From: JBGSKY01 sp041740995
GTDB taxonomy: Bacteria; Planctomycetota; Planctomycetia; Pirellulales; Pirellulaceae
DNA length: 51,720 nucleotides
NCBI GenBank assembly: GCA_041740995.1
Contig: JBGSKY010000304.1
Span: 1 to 51,720, forward strand
Reading direction: 5' to 3'
Each line of letters begins with the position of its first letter. Position 1 is the stretch's first letter. Of this stretch, positions 44,615-51,720 are shown piece by piece. The notes under the pieces were generated by a model, which did not search any database, had not been told where the DNA came from, and saw nothing but the letters and a program-made list of their open reading frames with translations. A program made the position numbers and the translations under genes.

Positions 44615-45748
44615 ATGAAGATGCGATACTTATTCGCGATAATGGCCGCATCCGGGTTCGTTCTCGTGACTGCCAGCAACTCAAGTAATGCCGGCGAATT
44701 TGGCGTTCGACATAATATTCCACCGGCAAGCCGCTTGGCTGAACCAGGTCCGATGGTCGGTGGTCCAGGCCCCGGCGTGCTAATGCCAGAAACAATTCCT
44801 GTTCCTGGCGGCATGTCTGCACCAGCGGTTCAGGTGTTGTTCAATCAACCGCAAGCGATGCAGATCCTCTATGATTCCATAGGCGACAACACCTTCACAA
44901 GTGAAGCGTTGGTCGTCCCAGGTCGGCTCGAATTTCCTCAGGGTGGGATTTATCGACTGAAGCTGACAGAGATTTCTGGTCGCGAAGGCGTCGAGCTTTA
45001 TCCAACCCTTGAGATCGCTCCATCGACCCCTCGGACATCGGCTTACCTCGCTCATAACGCGGTCCCGATTCAGTTTACCGAAGAGGATTTCGATCAAGCA
45101 TTGTCGAGCAACTTTGTAACCAAAGTGATCTACTTGCCTGATCCAGAGTTCCAAGGCGACGCATTGGCTGGCATCGCGACTTTGGTGAGTGCTCGGTTGG
45201 AACCAGGCTTGGATCCGATCATCGAAGCGGATCGTCGCGGTTCAATCCTTGCGATTATTCGCTTGGGTAATAAAGACGTCGAGATGTCTGGCCCATCGGT
45301 TGTTGGCGGCGGATATCCTTACTATGGCCCAGGAATGATGGGTGGCGGATATTGCGGTCCAAATGGTCAACCGATGCCTAATCCACCAAACATGGTCGCT
45401 GGGGTTTCGGCACCCCAATACGGTATGACTTACACCGGGACGCCAATTGGTCTGCCAGGACCGCCACATATTCCGTTGGGTGCACCTGCTGGTTTGCAAT
45501 CGCACACCATCAAAAATCACACTCACATGAATATTCCTGGTCCTGTTGAAGATATGAAGATCCATGTACGCTCGCAACCTGGCCAATCGTATCCGCAACC
45601 ACCAAGCCGGATGAGCTACCGTGAACAAAACATCCATCCAGGTTATCCATCGGGTCGACCAGGATTCGAGCATCCGAGCCAAAGCGTTCCAGCAGATATG
45701 TACTCTGCCGGCCAACAAGGCATGGGCGCTCCGATGCCGATTCAATAG
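44615..45748 (+). CDS. Uncharacterised secreted protein, first of a tandem paralogous pair
   Basis: 377 residues, not recognised. The ATG at 44615 has AAGGGG 10 bases upstream. Signal peptide MKMRYLFAIMAASGFVLVTA...NA. The conserved core (about residues 75-215) contains VVPGRLEFPQGGIYRLKLTEISGREGVELYPTLEIA, VPIQFTEEDFDQAL and VTKVIYLPD, ending ILAIIRLGNKD. The same pattern returns in the next gene (YRIKLTGI..ELFPTIEL.., VPIEFDAIDLDSAM, VMRVIYL, LAIMRMG). The C-terminal ~150 residues are Gly/Pro/Met/His-rich low complexity. Likely exported to periplasm or outer layer; function unknown. First gene of a three-gene run that ends at the 48359 terminator. Confidence 0.82.
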   Translation: MKMRYLFAIMAASGFVLVTASNSSNAGEFGVRHNIPPASRLAEPGPMVGGPGPGVLMPETIPVPGGMSAPAVQVLFNQPQAMQILYDSIGDNTFTSEALVVPGRLEFPQGGIYRLKLTEISGREGVELYPTLEIAPSTPRTSAYLAHNAVPIQFTEEDFDQALSSNFVTKVIYLPDPEFQGDALAGIATLVSARLEPGLDPIIEADRRGSILAIIRLGNKDVEMSGPSVVGGGYPYYGPGMMGGGYCGPNGQPMPNPPNMVAGVSAPQYGMTYTGTPIGLPGPPHIPLGAPAGLQSHTIKNHTHMNIPGPVEDMKIHVRSQPGQSYPQPPSRMSYREQNIHPGYPSGRPGFEHPSQSVPADMYSAGQQGMGAPMPIQ

Positions 45749-45775
45749 CACTGGATGCAAGCTTAAACGAATCTA

Positions 45776-45796
45776 GCGGAGGTCAAGAGCCTCCGC
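45776..45796 (+). other. Intergenic hairpin between the two paralogues
   Basis: GCGGAGG (45776-45782) and CCTCCGC (45790-45796) pair perfectly around a 7-base loop in the 99-bp gap. With no U-tract it may be an mRNA processing or stabilising element that sets different levels of the two proteins, or simply partial termination. Confidence 0.4.
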
Positions 45797-45847
45797 GGCA
45801 AAGTCGCGTTTAAGAGAAGTACGAATTGATCTCAGACTGACTGTCCA

Positions 45848-46792
45848 ATGCAAGTTTATGTGTTGACAGTCATTCAATCGCAACAATTTTTGAATCGCAA
45901 TGCCATGATCAGCCATCGAAATCAAAACGAGTCGTCGGCTTGTGGTGTGACAGCGCGTTCGAAATTTCTCGTTACGCTAGTACTGCTTCAAATGGTGTCG
46001 TGCCTGCCAACCGGCATTAGTCTGTTGGCACAATCACCGGCTAGCAGATTGCCAGCGACAGTCCCGCTCTATCGCGACGACCAACCGCCCGGTGTTATCG
46101 GCGCTATTCAAATGCAACGCGATTCGCGATTGTGCGGCTACTACCAGCCGGTCGAGTTTCGAGGACCAGAAGGCATGCAGGTTTCATTTGCAACCGATGG
46201 CCTCTTTGGCGATCCGCAAGACATGCCGGCTACTGCTGCACTGCTGGTCGGAGTTCCCTACCGAATCAAGTTGACCGGCATTCCTCTTGCACCCGAGACA
46301 GAATTATTCCCGACGATCGAGTTGATTGACCGTACCTATCCGCCGGCTGAGAAAGCTCATCGCTTTCCGGTTCCGATCGAATTCGATGCGATTGATTTAG
46401 ACTCGGCAATGCAAGGTGATTTAGTCATGCGAGTGATCTATCTTGAAGACTCCCAGAATGCTGAAGCGGTAAGCTATGCTGGCGGACCGCAGCGAGTCTA
46501 CGATGTCGCTCCCCAAGAAAACATGTTGCAAACAGCCGACGTCTTTGGAAGACCGCTAGCCATCATGCGAATGGGATCGCGTGTGCCGGATATGAATGAC
46601 GGAACCGCCGCGATGCAATTCCTGTTTGGATGCCCTCCGGTAGTCCCGGTTAAATCGGTTCCAGACGCTGAACGCTTGTACGACGAGGGCAGCTTTCAAC
46701 GTTTCGAGCCGCCCCGCCCAATGAACGAAGCGAACAATTCGGCAAACGGGCAACGGGCTGTAAGTTCGGGCCGAATCAGCGACTATCACTGA
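45848..46792 (+). CDS. Uncharacterised secreted protein, second of the tandem pair
   Basis: 314 residues if started at 45848; an ATG at 45905 gives 295 and a more normal signal peptide. The export signal is KFLVTLVLLQMVSCLPTGISLLAQS. The core (from about residue 95) has MQVSFATDGLFG, VGVPYRIKLTGIPLAPETELFPTIELIDRTYPP, PVPIEFDAIDLDSAM and VMRVIYLEDSQN, aligning with the previous gene in order and spacing, while N- and C-termini differ. The C-terminus lacks the Gly/His-rich tail of its partner. Function unknown; the pair are diverged duplicates. Confidence 0.82.
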   Translation: MQVYVLTVIQSQQFLNRNAMISHRNQNESSACGVTARSKFLVTLVLLQMVSCLPTGISLLAQSPASRLPATVPLYRDDQPPGVIGAIQMQRDSRLCGYYQPVEFRGPEGMQVSFATDGLFGDPQDMPATAALLVGVPYRIKLTGIPLAPETELFPTIELIDRTYPPAEKAHRFPVPIEFDAIDLDSAMQGDLVMRVIYLEDSQNAEAVSYAGGPQRVYDVAPQENMLQTADVFGRPLAIMRMGSRVPDMNDGTAAMQFLFGCPPVVPVKSVPDAERLYDEGSFQRFEPPRPMNEANNSANGQRAVSSGRISDYH

Positions 46793-46807
46793 AAGAAATT
46801 GATCCTC

Positions 46808-48277
46808 ATGGTTTATCTTCCAAGCGATAGTTTCATCGTCAACTTGCTCAAGCCGTCAATCACCGTCGCGTGCTTGATTGCTTTGTGCAGTGGCTGTCAA
46901 ACATTGAACCGATCTAATGCGGGTGTTGCAAACACGTCGCCGCAATCGAACGTCAGTGCCGCGATGTTGGCGAGCAAATCGAGTCCCGCAGCCGGGTCAA
47001 ACATGCCAATTTTGGCCGCTGATCCAACTGCACCACAACCCTCGCCTGCTTCGCAAGGAGCAATGACAAAACAAATTGCACCGCAATCTGGTTTCGTCGC
47101 TCAGGCTGCTTATCAGTCAGTACAACAAGCCCCGAGTTTGGCCAGCGGATATGCCGCGGCTACCTACGATCCCGCTTATCAACGCGTCCCGATGCCGATG
47201 ATGCCTGGCACGATGCCAATAGCGGCCAATCCAAATGCGGTTCACACTGGCGGATGTGCTTGCTGTCGATCAGGAATGACAACTTATCAGCCGGTCTACG
47301 CGACCAATGATAGTTGCTCCAACGGCTGCAACGCATGTGCGACGATGCCGTATTGTCCGCCGACCAATTACCGCGATCCACAAGAATATATCTACGACGG
47401 CGGTGACCAAAGTCCAGCTGTCAGAATCCGCGATGACTATTCACTTGCAGGTCTAGGTCCGGAAGATACGGTCGTGCAATTTACGACTGAGGACGGTCGT
47501 GAGTTTGCGGAAACTGGCTGTCGTGCTGCGATCTATGCACCTCGGTTCGCCTCACTGCGTCGTGTGACTTCCTATCGACAGCGTGATGGGGTACTAGCTG
47601 CCAGAGCGGCATTGAAAGAAGAACCCGCTGGCTTGATGAATGCTCCGCTCCCTCCAACGGTTGTTGCCGACTTGAACAAGGTCGGTCGAGAGGACGCAGT
47701 TGGCGTGATCGAAGCGTATCGAGATCGAAATCGGGGCGTGCCGTTGCTTGCTAATCAAACACCTTTGGGATGGAGTGGTGTTTATCAACCGTATGAAAAC
47801 CTCGAGCTGATTCGAACAGGTATTTGGAACACAGTCGAAGGGGTTGCCGTTAAACGTGGCACGGCAGCAGCGGCGGCTTGGACTAGCGTCGACGAGTTGA
47901 TGGTCCTTGTCGATAACAAACAGCTTGAAATTGTCCAATCCGATATTCATCCACAGGAATTGTTGACCTATGAGTTGGGCGGCGCAAGAATTCGAATGTG
48001 CAAGGTCGCTTCGCAACAATCGGCAGATGTCGGCGACGTCGTTGATTTTACCATTCGATTCGACAACATCGCAGAGCAAACTCTTTCGAGCCTAGTCATT
48101 CATGATTCACTGCCACCGCGTCTAGAATACGTGCTCGACAGCCAACAAAGTTCATTTGATGCAGACTTTGAAACCGTTCCAAATGAAATCGGCTCAGAGA
48201 TCCTACGTTGGAAATTGAAAGCGCCAATTAAGCCTGGTCAAGGCGGAATCATTCGATTTAAATCGAAGGTCCGATAG
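46808..48277 (+). CDS. Lipoprotein with a cysteine cluster and C-terminal DUF11 domain
   Basis: 489 residues, not assigned a function. The ATG at 46808 begins a lipoprotein signal with lipobox C-S-G-C (acceptor Cys at 30). An Ala/Pro/Gln-rich, disordered segment follows to about residue 130. A cysteine cluster (GGCACC, SCSNGCNAC, and a further Cys before PPTNY) lies within about 45 residues. A central domain of unknown fold (about residues 195-390: RIRDDYSLAGLGPEDTVVQF, DGREFAETGCRAAIYAPRFASLRRV) leads to a C-terminal DUF11-type beta-sandwich (VGDVVDFTIRFDNI, LVIHDSLPPRLEYV, IIRFKSKVR). DUF11 domains occur in large surface and wall proteins. Probably anchored in a membrane facing outward. Starts 16 bp after the previous stop. 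Confidence 0.82.
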   Translation: MVYLPSDSFIVNLLKPSITVACLIALCSGCQTLNRSNAGVANTSPQSNVSAAMLASKSSPAAGSNMPILAADPTAPQPSPASQGAMTKQIAPQSGFVAQAAYQSVQQAPSLASGYAAATYDPAYQRVPMPMMPGTMPIAANPNAVHTGGCACCRSGMTTYQPVYATNDSCSNGCNACATMPYCPPTNYRDPQEYIYDGGDQSPAVRIRDDYSLAGLGPEDTVVQFTTEDGREFAETGCRAAIYAPRFASLRRVTSYRQRDGVLAARAALKEEPAGLMNAPLPPTVVADLNKVGREDAVGVIEAYRDRNRGVPLLANQTPLGWSGVYQPYENLELIRTGIWNTVEGVAVKRGTAAAAAWTSVDELMVLVDNKQLEIVQSDIHPQELLTYELGGARIRMCKVASQQSADVGDVVDFTIRFDNIAEQTLSSLVIHDSLPPRLEYVLDSQQSSFDADFETVPNEIGSEILRWKLKAPIKPGQGGIIRFKSKVR

Positions 48278-48358
48278 ACCCTAGCGATGGCGGCTGATTG
48301 GGCAAGCGATTAACGCCAATGACCAGTGAGATCTCGATCACAGAACTTTCGTAACGAA

Positions 48359-48394
48359 AAAAGGTGGGCTGACTTTTCAGTCAAACCACCTTTT
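48359..48394 (+). terminator. Strong bidirectional terminator between the secreted trio and the TIGR03000 gene
   Basis: AAAAGGTGG (48359-48367) pairs with CCACCTTTT (48386-48394), and inside it TGACT (48370-48374) pairs with AGTCA (48379-48383). A TTTTGTTTT run follows on the plus strand; on the minus strand the stem ends in six U. It lies 82 bases after the lipoprotein stop and 71 bases after the TIGR03000 stop, so it can terminate both convergent transcripts. Confidence 0.85.
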
Positions 48395-48464
48395 GTTTTA
48401 AACTCAGTCGCGTTTCAAACGAACAAGACTGTGTCTCTATTATTGCTCGGTGAGGCGGCGAAGC

Positions 48465-49736
48465 TTAACGTTGTGCGATACGATTGTCGGACTTTGCTTC
48501 GTCGAAGCTGAAAGTCAATTCGACATCGTCACCAGCGATCAAGCGGATCGACTTTTCTTTCACTACGCCACCTTTGGTGACGACGATCTTGTAGTCGTCC
48601 CAGACCTGACCACTCTTAAGTTCCATCGTTCGATAGGTGCGAGCGTCGCCTTCAGTCTTAGTACTGTTACCAGCCAAAACGACCGTTGCATCGGAAGGAA
48701 CATTTAAGGTCAAAACGGTCTCGATTGGTTCGTTTGAAGAGAGCTCGAAGTCGAGCACTTCACCACGGCCAGGAGCAAGTACAACGGTTTTCGTGTCAGA
48801 AACTTTTTCGCCGTTTCGATTCATTTCAACGCGAACTTCGAAGCGATATTCTTGATCGGCTTCCAGATCACGACTTACAAATTGCCGCGAGATACCAGTG
48901 CTGGTCGTTGCATTTCCATTGACGAAAACCTTAGCCTGTTCTGGCACGTTTACTGTCAATTGAATTTCATCGCTTGCTGCGTTGCTAACGCTGCTCACCA
49001 GATACATGCTGTCAGCCGTTTCGGTTGAACCAGAGTGAATCATTGGTGCTGGGGAAACCGAAGGAACGATCGTGCCGGTACCGATTGTGCTCGGACGACG
49101 GACCCAGCGATATCCAGCAGGAGCTGGATAAGGTGGATTGCTGCCTCCAACTGATGAACGAACCGAAGTTCCATTGGAGACAACGGTGCTTCCCATGCTC
49201 ACGCCACCGCGATTCTCCCAGTGGTAGCCCGCTGGTGCCGCAAATGGAGCACCGGCTTGAGACGCTGACCCGCGAGTCGAAGCACCATAGTAAGGTGACG
49301 CGTAACCGCTTGAGTATCCGCTGCTGCCATAAGCTGAAGAAGAGCCGCTACTACCATAGCCCGACGAGTAACCACTACTGCCATAGCCCGAAGAGTATCC
49401 GCTGCTGCCGTAGCCGGACGAGTAACCACTGCTGCCATATCCAGACGACGAGCCGCTGCTGCCGTAGCTTGCATGACGAGCTGCATGTCGGGCGAACAAT
49501 CCGGCCCTTGGACGAGCAGTGTAGGCGGAAGCGTATCCGCTGCTGCCATAGCTGCTGGAGTAACCAGAGCTACCGTAACTTGAATAACCGGTAGATCCGC
49601 CCGAACTGCCGCAATAAGCAGCATAACTTGATCCGTAACTGCCGTAACCGCTGCTGCCGTAACCACCAGCGACAGCGGTTTGGTTTGCAATCGCTGAAGC
49701 AGAAACGGCGATCACCAATGCCAAGAATTTCTTCAT
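48465..49736 (-). CDS. TIGR03000-type secreted Gly/Ser/Tyr-repeat protein
   Basis: 423 residues. The ATG at 49736 has GAGG 8 bases upstream. Signal peptide MKKFLALVIAVSASAIANQTAVA. A low-complexity region (about residues 24-175) is rich in Gly-Ser-Tyr repeats (YGSSGYSSG). Two copies of an APAGY(H/R)W motif follow, then two copies of the ~75-residue TIGR03000 domain (TVNVPEQAKVFVNGN... and TLNVPSDATVVLAGN...), a Planctomycetota-specific, uncharacterised exported domain. Gly-Ser-Tyr repeats suggest a structural, cohesive or adhesive role; no catalytic residue is visible. The repeats come from 27-bp DNA repeats that may vary in number. Confidence 0.88.
   Translation of the reverse strand: MKKFLALVIAVSASAIANQTAVAGGYGSSGYGSYGSSYAAYCGSSGGSTGYSSYGSSGYSSSYGSSGYASAYTARPRAGLFARHAARHASYGSSGSSSGYGSSGYSSGYGSSGYSSGYGSSGYSSGYGSSGSSSAYGSSGYSSGYASPYYGASTRGSASQAGAPFAAPAGYHWENRGGVSMGSTVVSNGTSVRSSVGGSNPPYPAPAGYRWVRRPSTIGTGTIVPSVSPAPMIHSGSTETADSMYLVSSVSNAASDEIQLTVNVPEQAKVFVNGNATTSTGISRQFVSRDLEADQEYRFEVRVEMNRNGEKVSDTKTVVLAPGRGEVLDFELSSNEPIETVLTLNVPSDATVVLAGNSTKTEGDARTYRTMELKSGQVWDDYKIVVTKGGVVKEKSIRLIAGDDVELTFSFDEAKSDNRIAQR
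49312..49473. repeat. 27-bp tandem repeats within the TIGR03000 gene
   Basis: Six consecutive 27-base units with substitutions but no frame change, each encoding a variant of Y-G-S-S-G-Y-S-S-G. Units 3 to 5 (49366-49446) are closest to each other (units of the GAGTAACCAC type). The array is fully coding on the minus strand. Similar but irregular repeats occur further upstream in the same gene. Confidence 0.85.
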
Positions 49737-50027
49737 TTCGAAGCCTCGCACGACCCTTAAAAAATGATTTTACTCAAAGATGCCGAAACCTTTCCATTAG
49801 ATTCCGTCGCACTTCCTATGTGTAAGATAGCCATGCAGTCTGCGAATGCAAGCAGTCTGGGTAGGTTTTGTCGTTTGAGGAGTTTGTGGTGTTTGGGTTA
49901 TTGCGACTAGTCCAGTCAACGCTGCCAAAAGCGGCTGAGGCACTTCTCTTGCATCCAACGGGGCATTTTTCCTAAGTTCCTCGGTCAGGGGGGCGTTGCC
50001 TCGCCAAATTCAACCATTCTCAATTAA

Positions 50028-51713
50028 ATGGACGAAAAGACCTTGCAAAACGAAATTTCGTCATCGAAACCTAATTCCGCCGAACGACAGTTAGTTGCTC
50101 GCCGTCGAAGAGTTCAAAAAAACGGCCGCGTTGGCAATACTTCAGGACCGGTAAAAGAGATTTCTTTTCCGAGCAAGTTTAGGTTTTTCGAACTTGTTTT
50201 CGTGATCGCGGCCGTGGCGATTGTGTCAGGCTGCCAGCCGCTGTGGCTACGGGGCGACCGGAATGCGAAAAATTTTGACGATTGGGAAACGCCGCAAAAG
50301 TCGAATTACGCGCAACCCAGGAAATACGCTCGACCCGCTGCAAGTCCAAACGGCGAAGATGCACACTCGCAGGTCAATAAAACTCCGAACGATTTAAAGC
50401 CGACCGGTTCATATGCGCAAGATCAAAAACCAAAGCCTCTCAGCACAACGATGTCGGCTGCCCAACTGACCTCCAAAGAGACCGATGCGACGGTGGCGGT
50501 AAAAAACCAAAAACAATCTTTGCCGTTACAGCAAACCATCGATCAAGAACTTGATCTCGAGAGCGTTGTGGCGGCCCTACCTCCGAACTTAAGAGAAGTC
50601 TTTCGCCAGCAGGTTTTAGCCACCAGCCAAAGAGTTGAAGGAGGAACAACCATTATTAATCCAATGGTAGCAAGCGCGCAACCTTCGACGAATGAACCGA
50701 CTGAAATCAACGTTGGCAAAACCATTATTAGCCCGCCGTCTGTCGCTACAGCTATTAAGGAACAGCATGATGTTATTCGAGTGTCACTCTCAGACAACAA
50801 TTCGCAATTCAATAGTGACGATAAAATCGCTCCAGCTTCGCCATCGGTAGTTGCTGCGTCCGCCATCGTACCAGTGACCGATCAAGCTGTCGTTGGCGCT
50901 TCGAACGACCAAATTAAGTCAACTGCGAATCAAAATTCGGTCTCGACTGCCGTCGTGTTTGAACCATCGCAAACTGCTACGGCGGTGGCGAAGTCGGCGA
51001 ATGAACAGACGTGGCAACAATCAATAGATGACTCCATTGTCCGGCTTGAGAATTCCTTGAGCAAAACTGAGCAGTTGGAACCTCGATTGCGTCTACGATA
51101 CGAAATGGCTTTACGTTTGATGTATCTATCGGCCAATCGTCTAAACGATGCATTGCGTCCCATCGATGGATTGCAGCCGGCTGAGCAGGAATACTATCGG
51201 CATCAGCTGCAAGCACTTTTTGCCTCAGCAGACCCAGATGCGATTCCAGTCGCCTCGCGACGTTGGGCGACCGTGATGGACAGTCAACGCAAGGCGACCA
51301 ACAAGCTGGCAGCGATCAGTACGCTGGAGGTCCGCGGAGCAGCGTTCTGCACCGACGTGCAAGGCTACGGAGTTGTGACGCCCTTTTCAAATTATCTTTT
51401 CCGCGCCGACCAAGACGTTCTTCTTTATTGCGAATTGGAAAATGTTGCAGCCGACGAAATAAAAACCGGATTCGAAACGCAGTTGCAAGGCAGCTACGAA
51501 ATAATCGACGCCAATGGCAAACGTGTGGTCGACCAACTGTTACCGATGGAAAAAGAAATTTGTGCTAATCATCGCCGCGACTATTTCGTAGTTTATCGGA
51601 TTTTTATGCCGGTTCAGATCGCGCCGGGTAACTATCAAATGCGTATCACAATCGAAGATATGAAGGGCAAAAAGTTCGGCCAGTCACAAATCGATTTCCA
51701 AATTCAAAAATAA
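50028..51713 (+). CDS. Uncharacterised large exported protein with a late lipobox
   Basis: 561 residues; stop is 7 bases before the window end, so the gene is complete. Not recognised. The first ~50 residues are hydrophilic and basic (with four consecutive Arg near 26); then FELVFVIAAVAIVSGC gives a hydrophobic stretch and lipobox with Cys at residue 69. No better in-frame start was found, so this is either a lipoprotein with a long n-region or a membrane-anchored protein. Residues ~85-320 are Gln/Ser/Thr/Ala-rich and disordered; the last ~200 residues form a folded part: LRLRYEMALRLMYLSANRLNDAL (helical) and then VTPFSNYLFRADQDVLLYCELENV to FQIQK (beta-rich). Family unknown to me. Confidence 0.75.
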   Translation: MDEKTLQNEISSSKPNSAERQLVARRRRVQKNGRVGNTSGPVKEISFPSKFRFFELVFVIAAVAIVSGCQPLWLRGDRNAKNFDDWETPQKSNYAQPRKYARPAASPNGEDAHSQVNKTPNDLKPTGSYAQDQKPKPLSTTMSAAQLTSKETDATVAVKNQKQSLPLQQTIDQELDLESVVAALPPNLREVFRQQVLATSQRVEGGTTIINPMVASAQPSTNEPTEINVGKTIISPPSVATAIKEQHDVIRVSLSDNNSQFNSDDKIAPASPSVVAASAIVPVTDQAVVGASNDQIKSTANQNSVSTAVVFEPSQTATAVAKSANEQTWQQSIDDSIVRLENSLSKTEQLEPRLRLRYEMALRLMYLSANRLNDALRPIDGLQPAEQEYYRHQLQALFASADPDAIPVASRRWATVMDSQRKATNKLAAISTLEVRGAAFCTDVQGYGVVTPFSNYLFRADQDVLLYCELENVAADEIKTGFETQLQGSYEIIDANGKRVVDQLLPMEKEICANHRRDYFVVYRIFMPVQIAPGNYQMRITIEDMKGKKFGQSQIDFQIQK

Positions 51714-51720
51714 AGCGATC

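Noticed and set aside
49312..49473. Possible CRISPR array
   Set aside because: Units are contiguous 27-bp coding repeats without spacers between them, and no cas genes are nearby.
49025..49594. Plus-strand open frame of 189 codons with Cys/His-rich words in the repeat region of the TIGR03000 gene
   Set aside because: Cys-His richness is produced by reading the 27-bp GGN/TCN repeats backwards; the minus-strand frame has signal peptide, ribosome site and conserved domains.
1..51720. Phage, transposase, integrase, toxin-antitoxin or defence genes
   Set aside because: I searched for these motifs in all frames by eye and saw none; the gene content is core metabolism plus planctomycete envelope proteins.

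Overview
The window looks like a chromosomal stretch of a planctomycete, most likely Pirellulaceae-like. I infer this from several things together. GC content is near 50% with wide spacers. There are ECF sigma/Ser-Thr kinase pairs, a DUF1559 protein, a ThuA-DUF1080 fusion, a TIGR03000-type repeat protein, a TAT-exported Gfo/Idh/MocA oxidoreductase, a DUF3500 protein and many short secreted lipoproteins. The gene kdsB (CMP-Kdo synthesis) points to a Gram-negative-type envelope. I see no phage, insertion sequence, CRISPR array, plasmid or rRNA genes. Family names come from reading motifs; no database search was run.

Layout. 0-7 kb is mostly on the minus strand: a truncated DUF3500 gene, the oxidative pentose phosphate pair gnd-zwf, tRNA-Cys(GCA) on the plus strand, a secreted oxidoreductase, an RDD membrane protein and queC. 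7-18 kb is mostly on the plus strand: leuA, a tiny lipoprotein on the minus strand with its own near-consensus promoter and terminator, a ROK kinase, kdsB-pyrG, an ECF sigma factor, an RlmI-like rRNA methyltransferase, the ammonium channel amt and a 98-residue unknown. 18-22.5 kb (minus) holds a cysteine-rich secreted protein, glnD and glnB, so ammonium uptake and the PII signalling pair lie close together. 22.5-26.4 kb holds a cobalamin adenosyltransferase, a Nudix hydrolase, an AhpD-like protein, mobA and purD. 27-29 kb is a sigma factor/membrane kinase pair. 29-44 kb holds larB, argG, a DUF1559 variant, dtd, a YdjM-like membrane protein, cvpA, an atypical kinase next to accA, a GT4 glycosyltransferase, a fatty-acid desaturase, a small membrane protein, the ThuA-DUF1080 protein, truA and a LolA-like exported protein.

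44.6-51.7 kb is an envelope block without enzymes I can name. It has two tandem paralogous secreted proteins followed by a Cys-cluster/DUF11 lipoprotein, ending in a strong hairpin terminator. A Gly/Ser/Tyr-repeat TIGR03000 protein converges on that terminator, and a large lipoprotein-like protein follows. This is the best candidate for undescribed biology here, although I cannot assign it a function.

Most of the rest is ordinary central metabolism and translation. Start codons were chosen from Shine-Dalgarno-like sequence, family length and signal peptide layout. Several are TTG or GTG.
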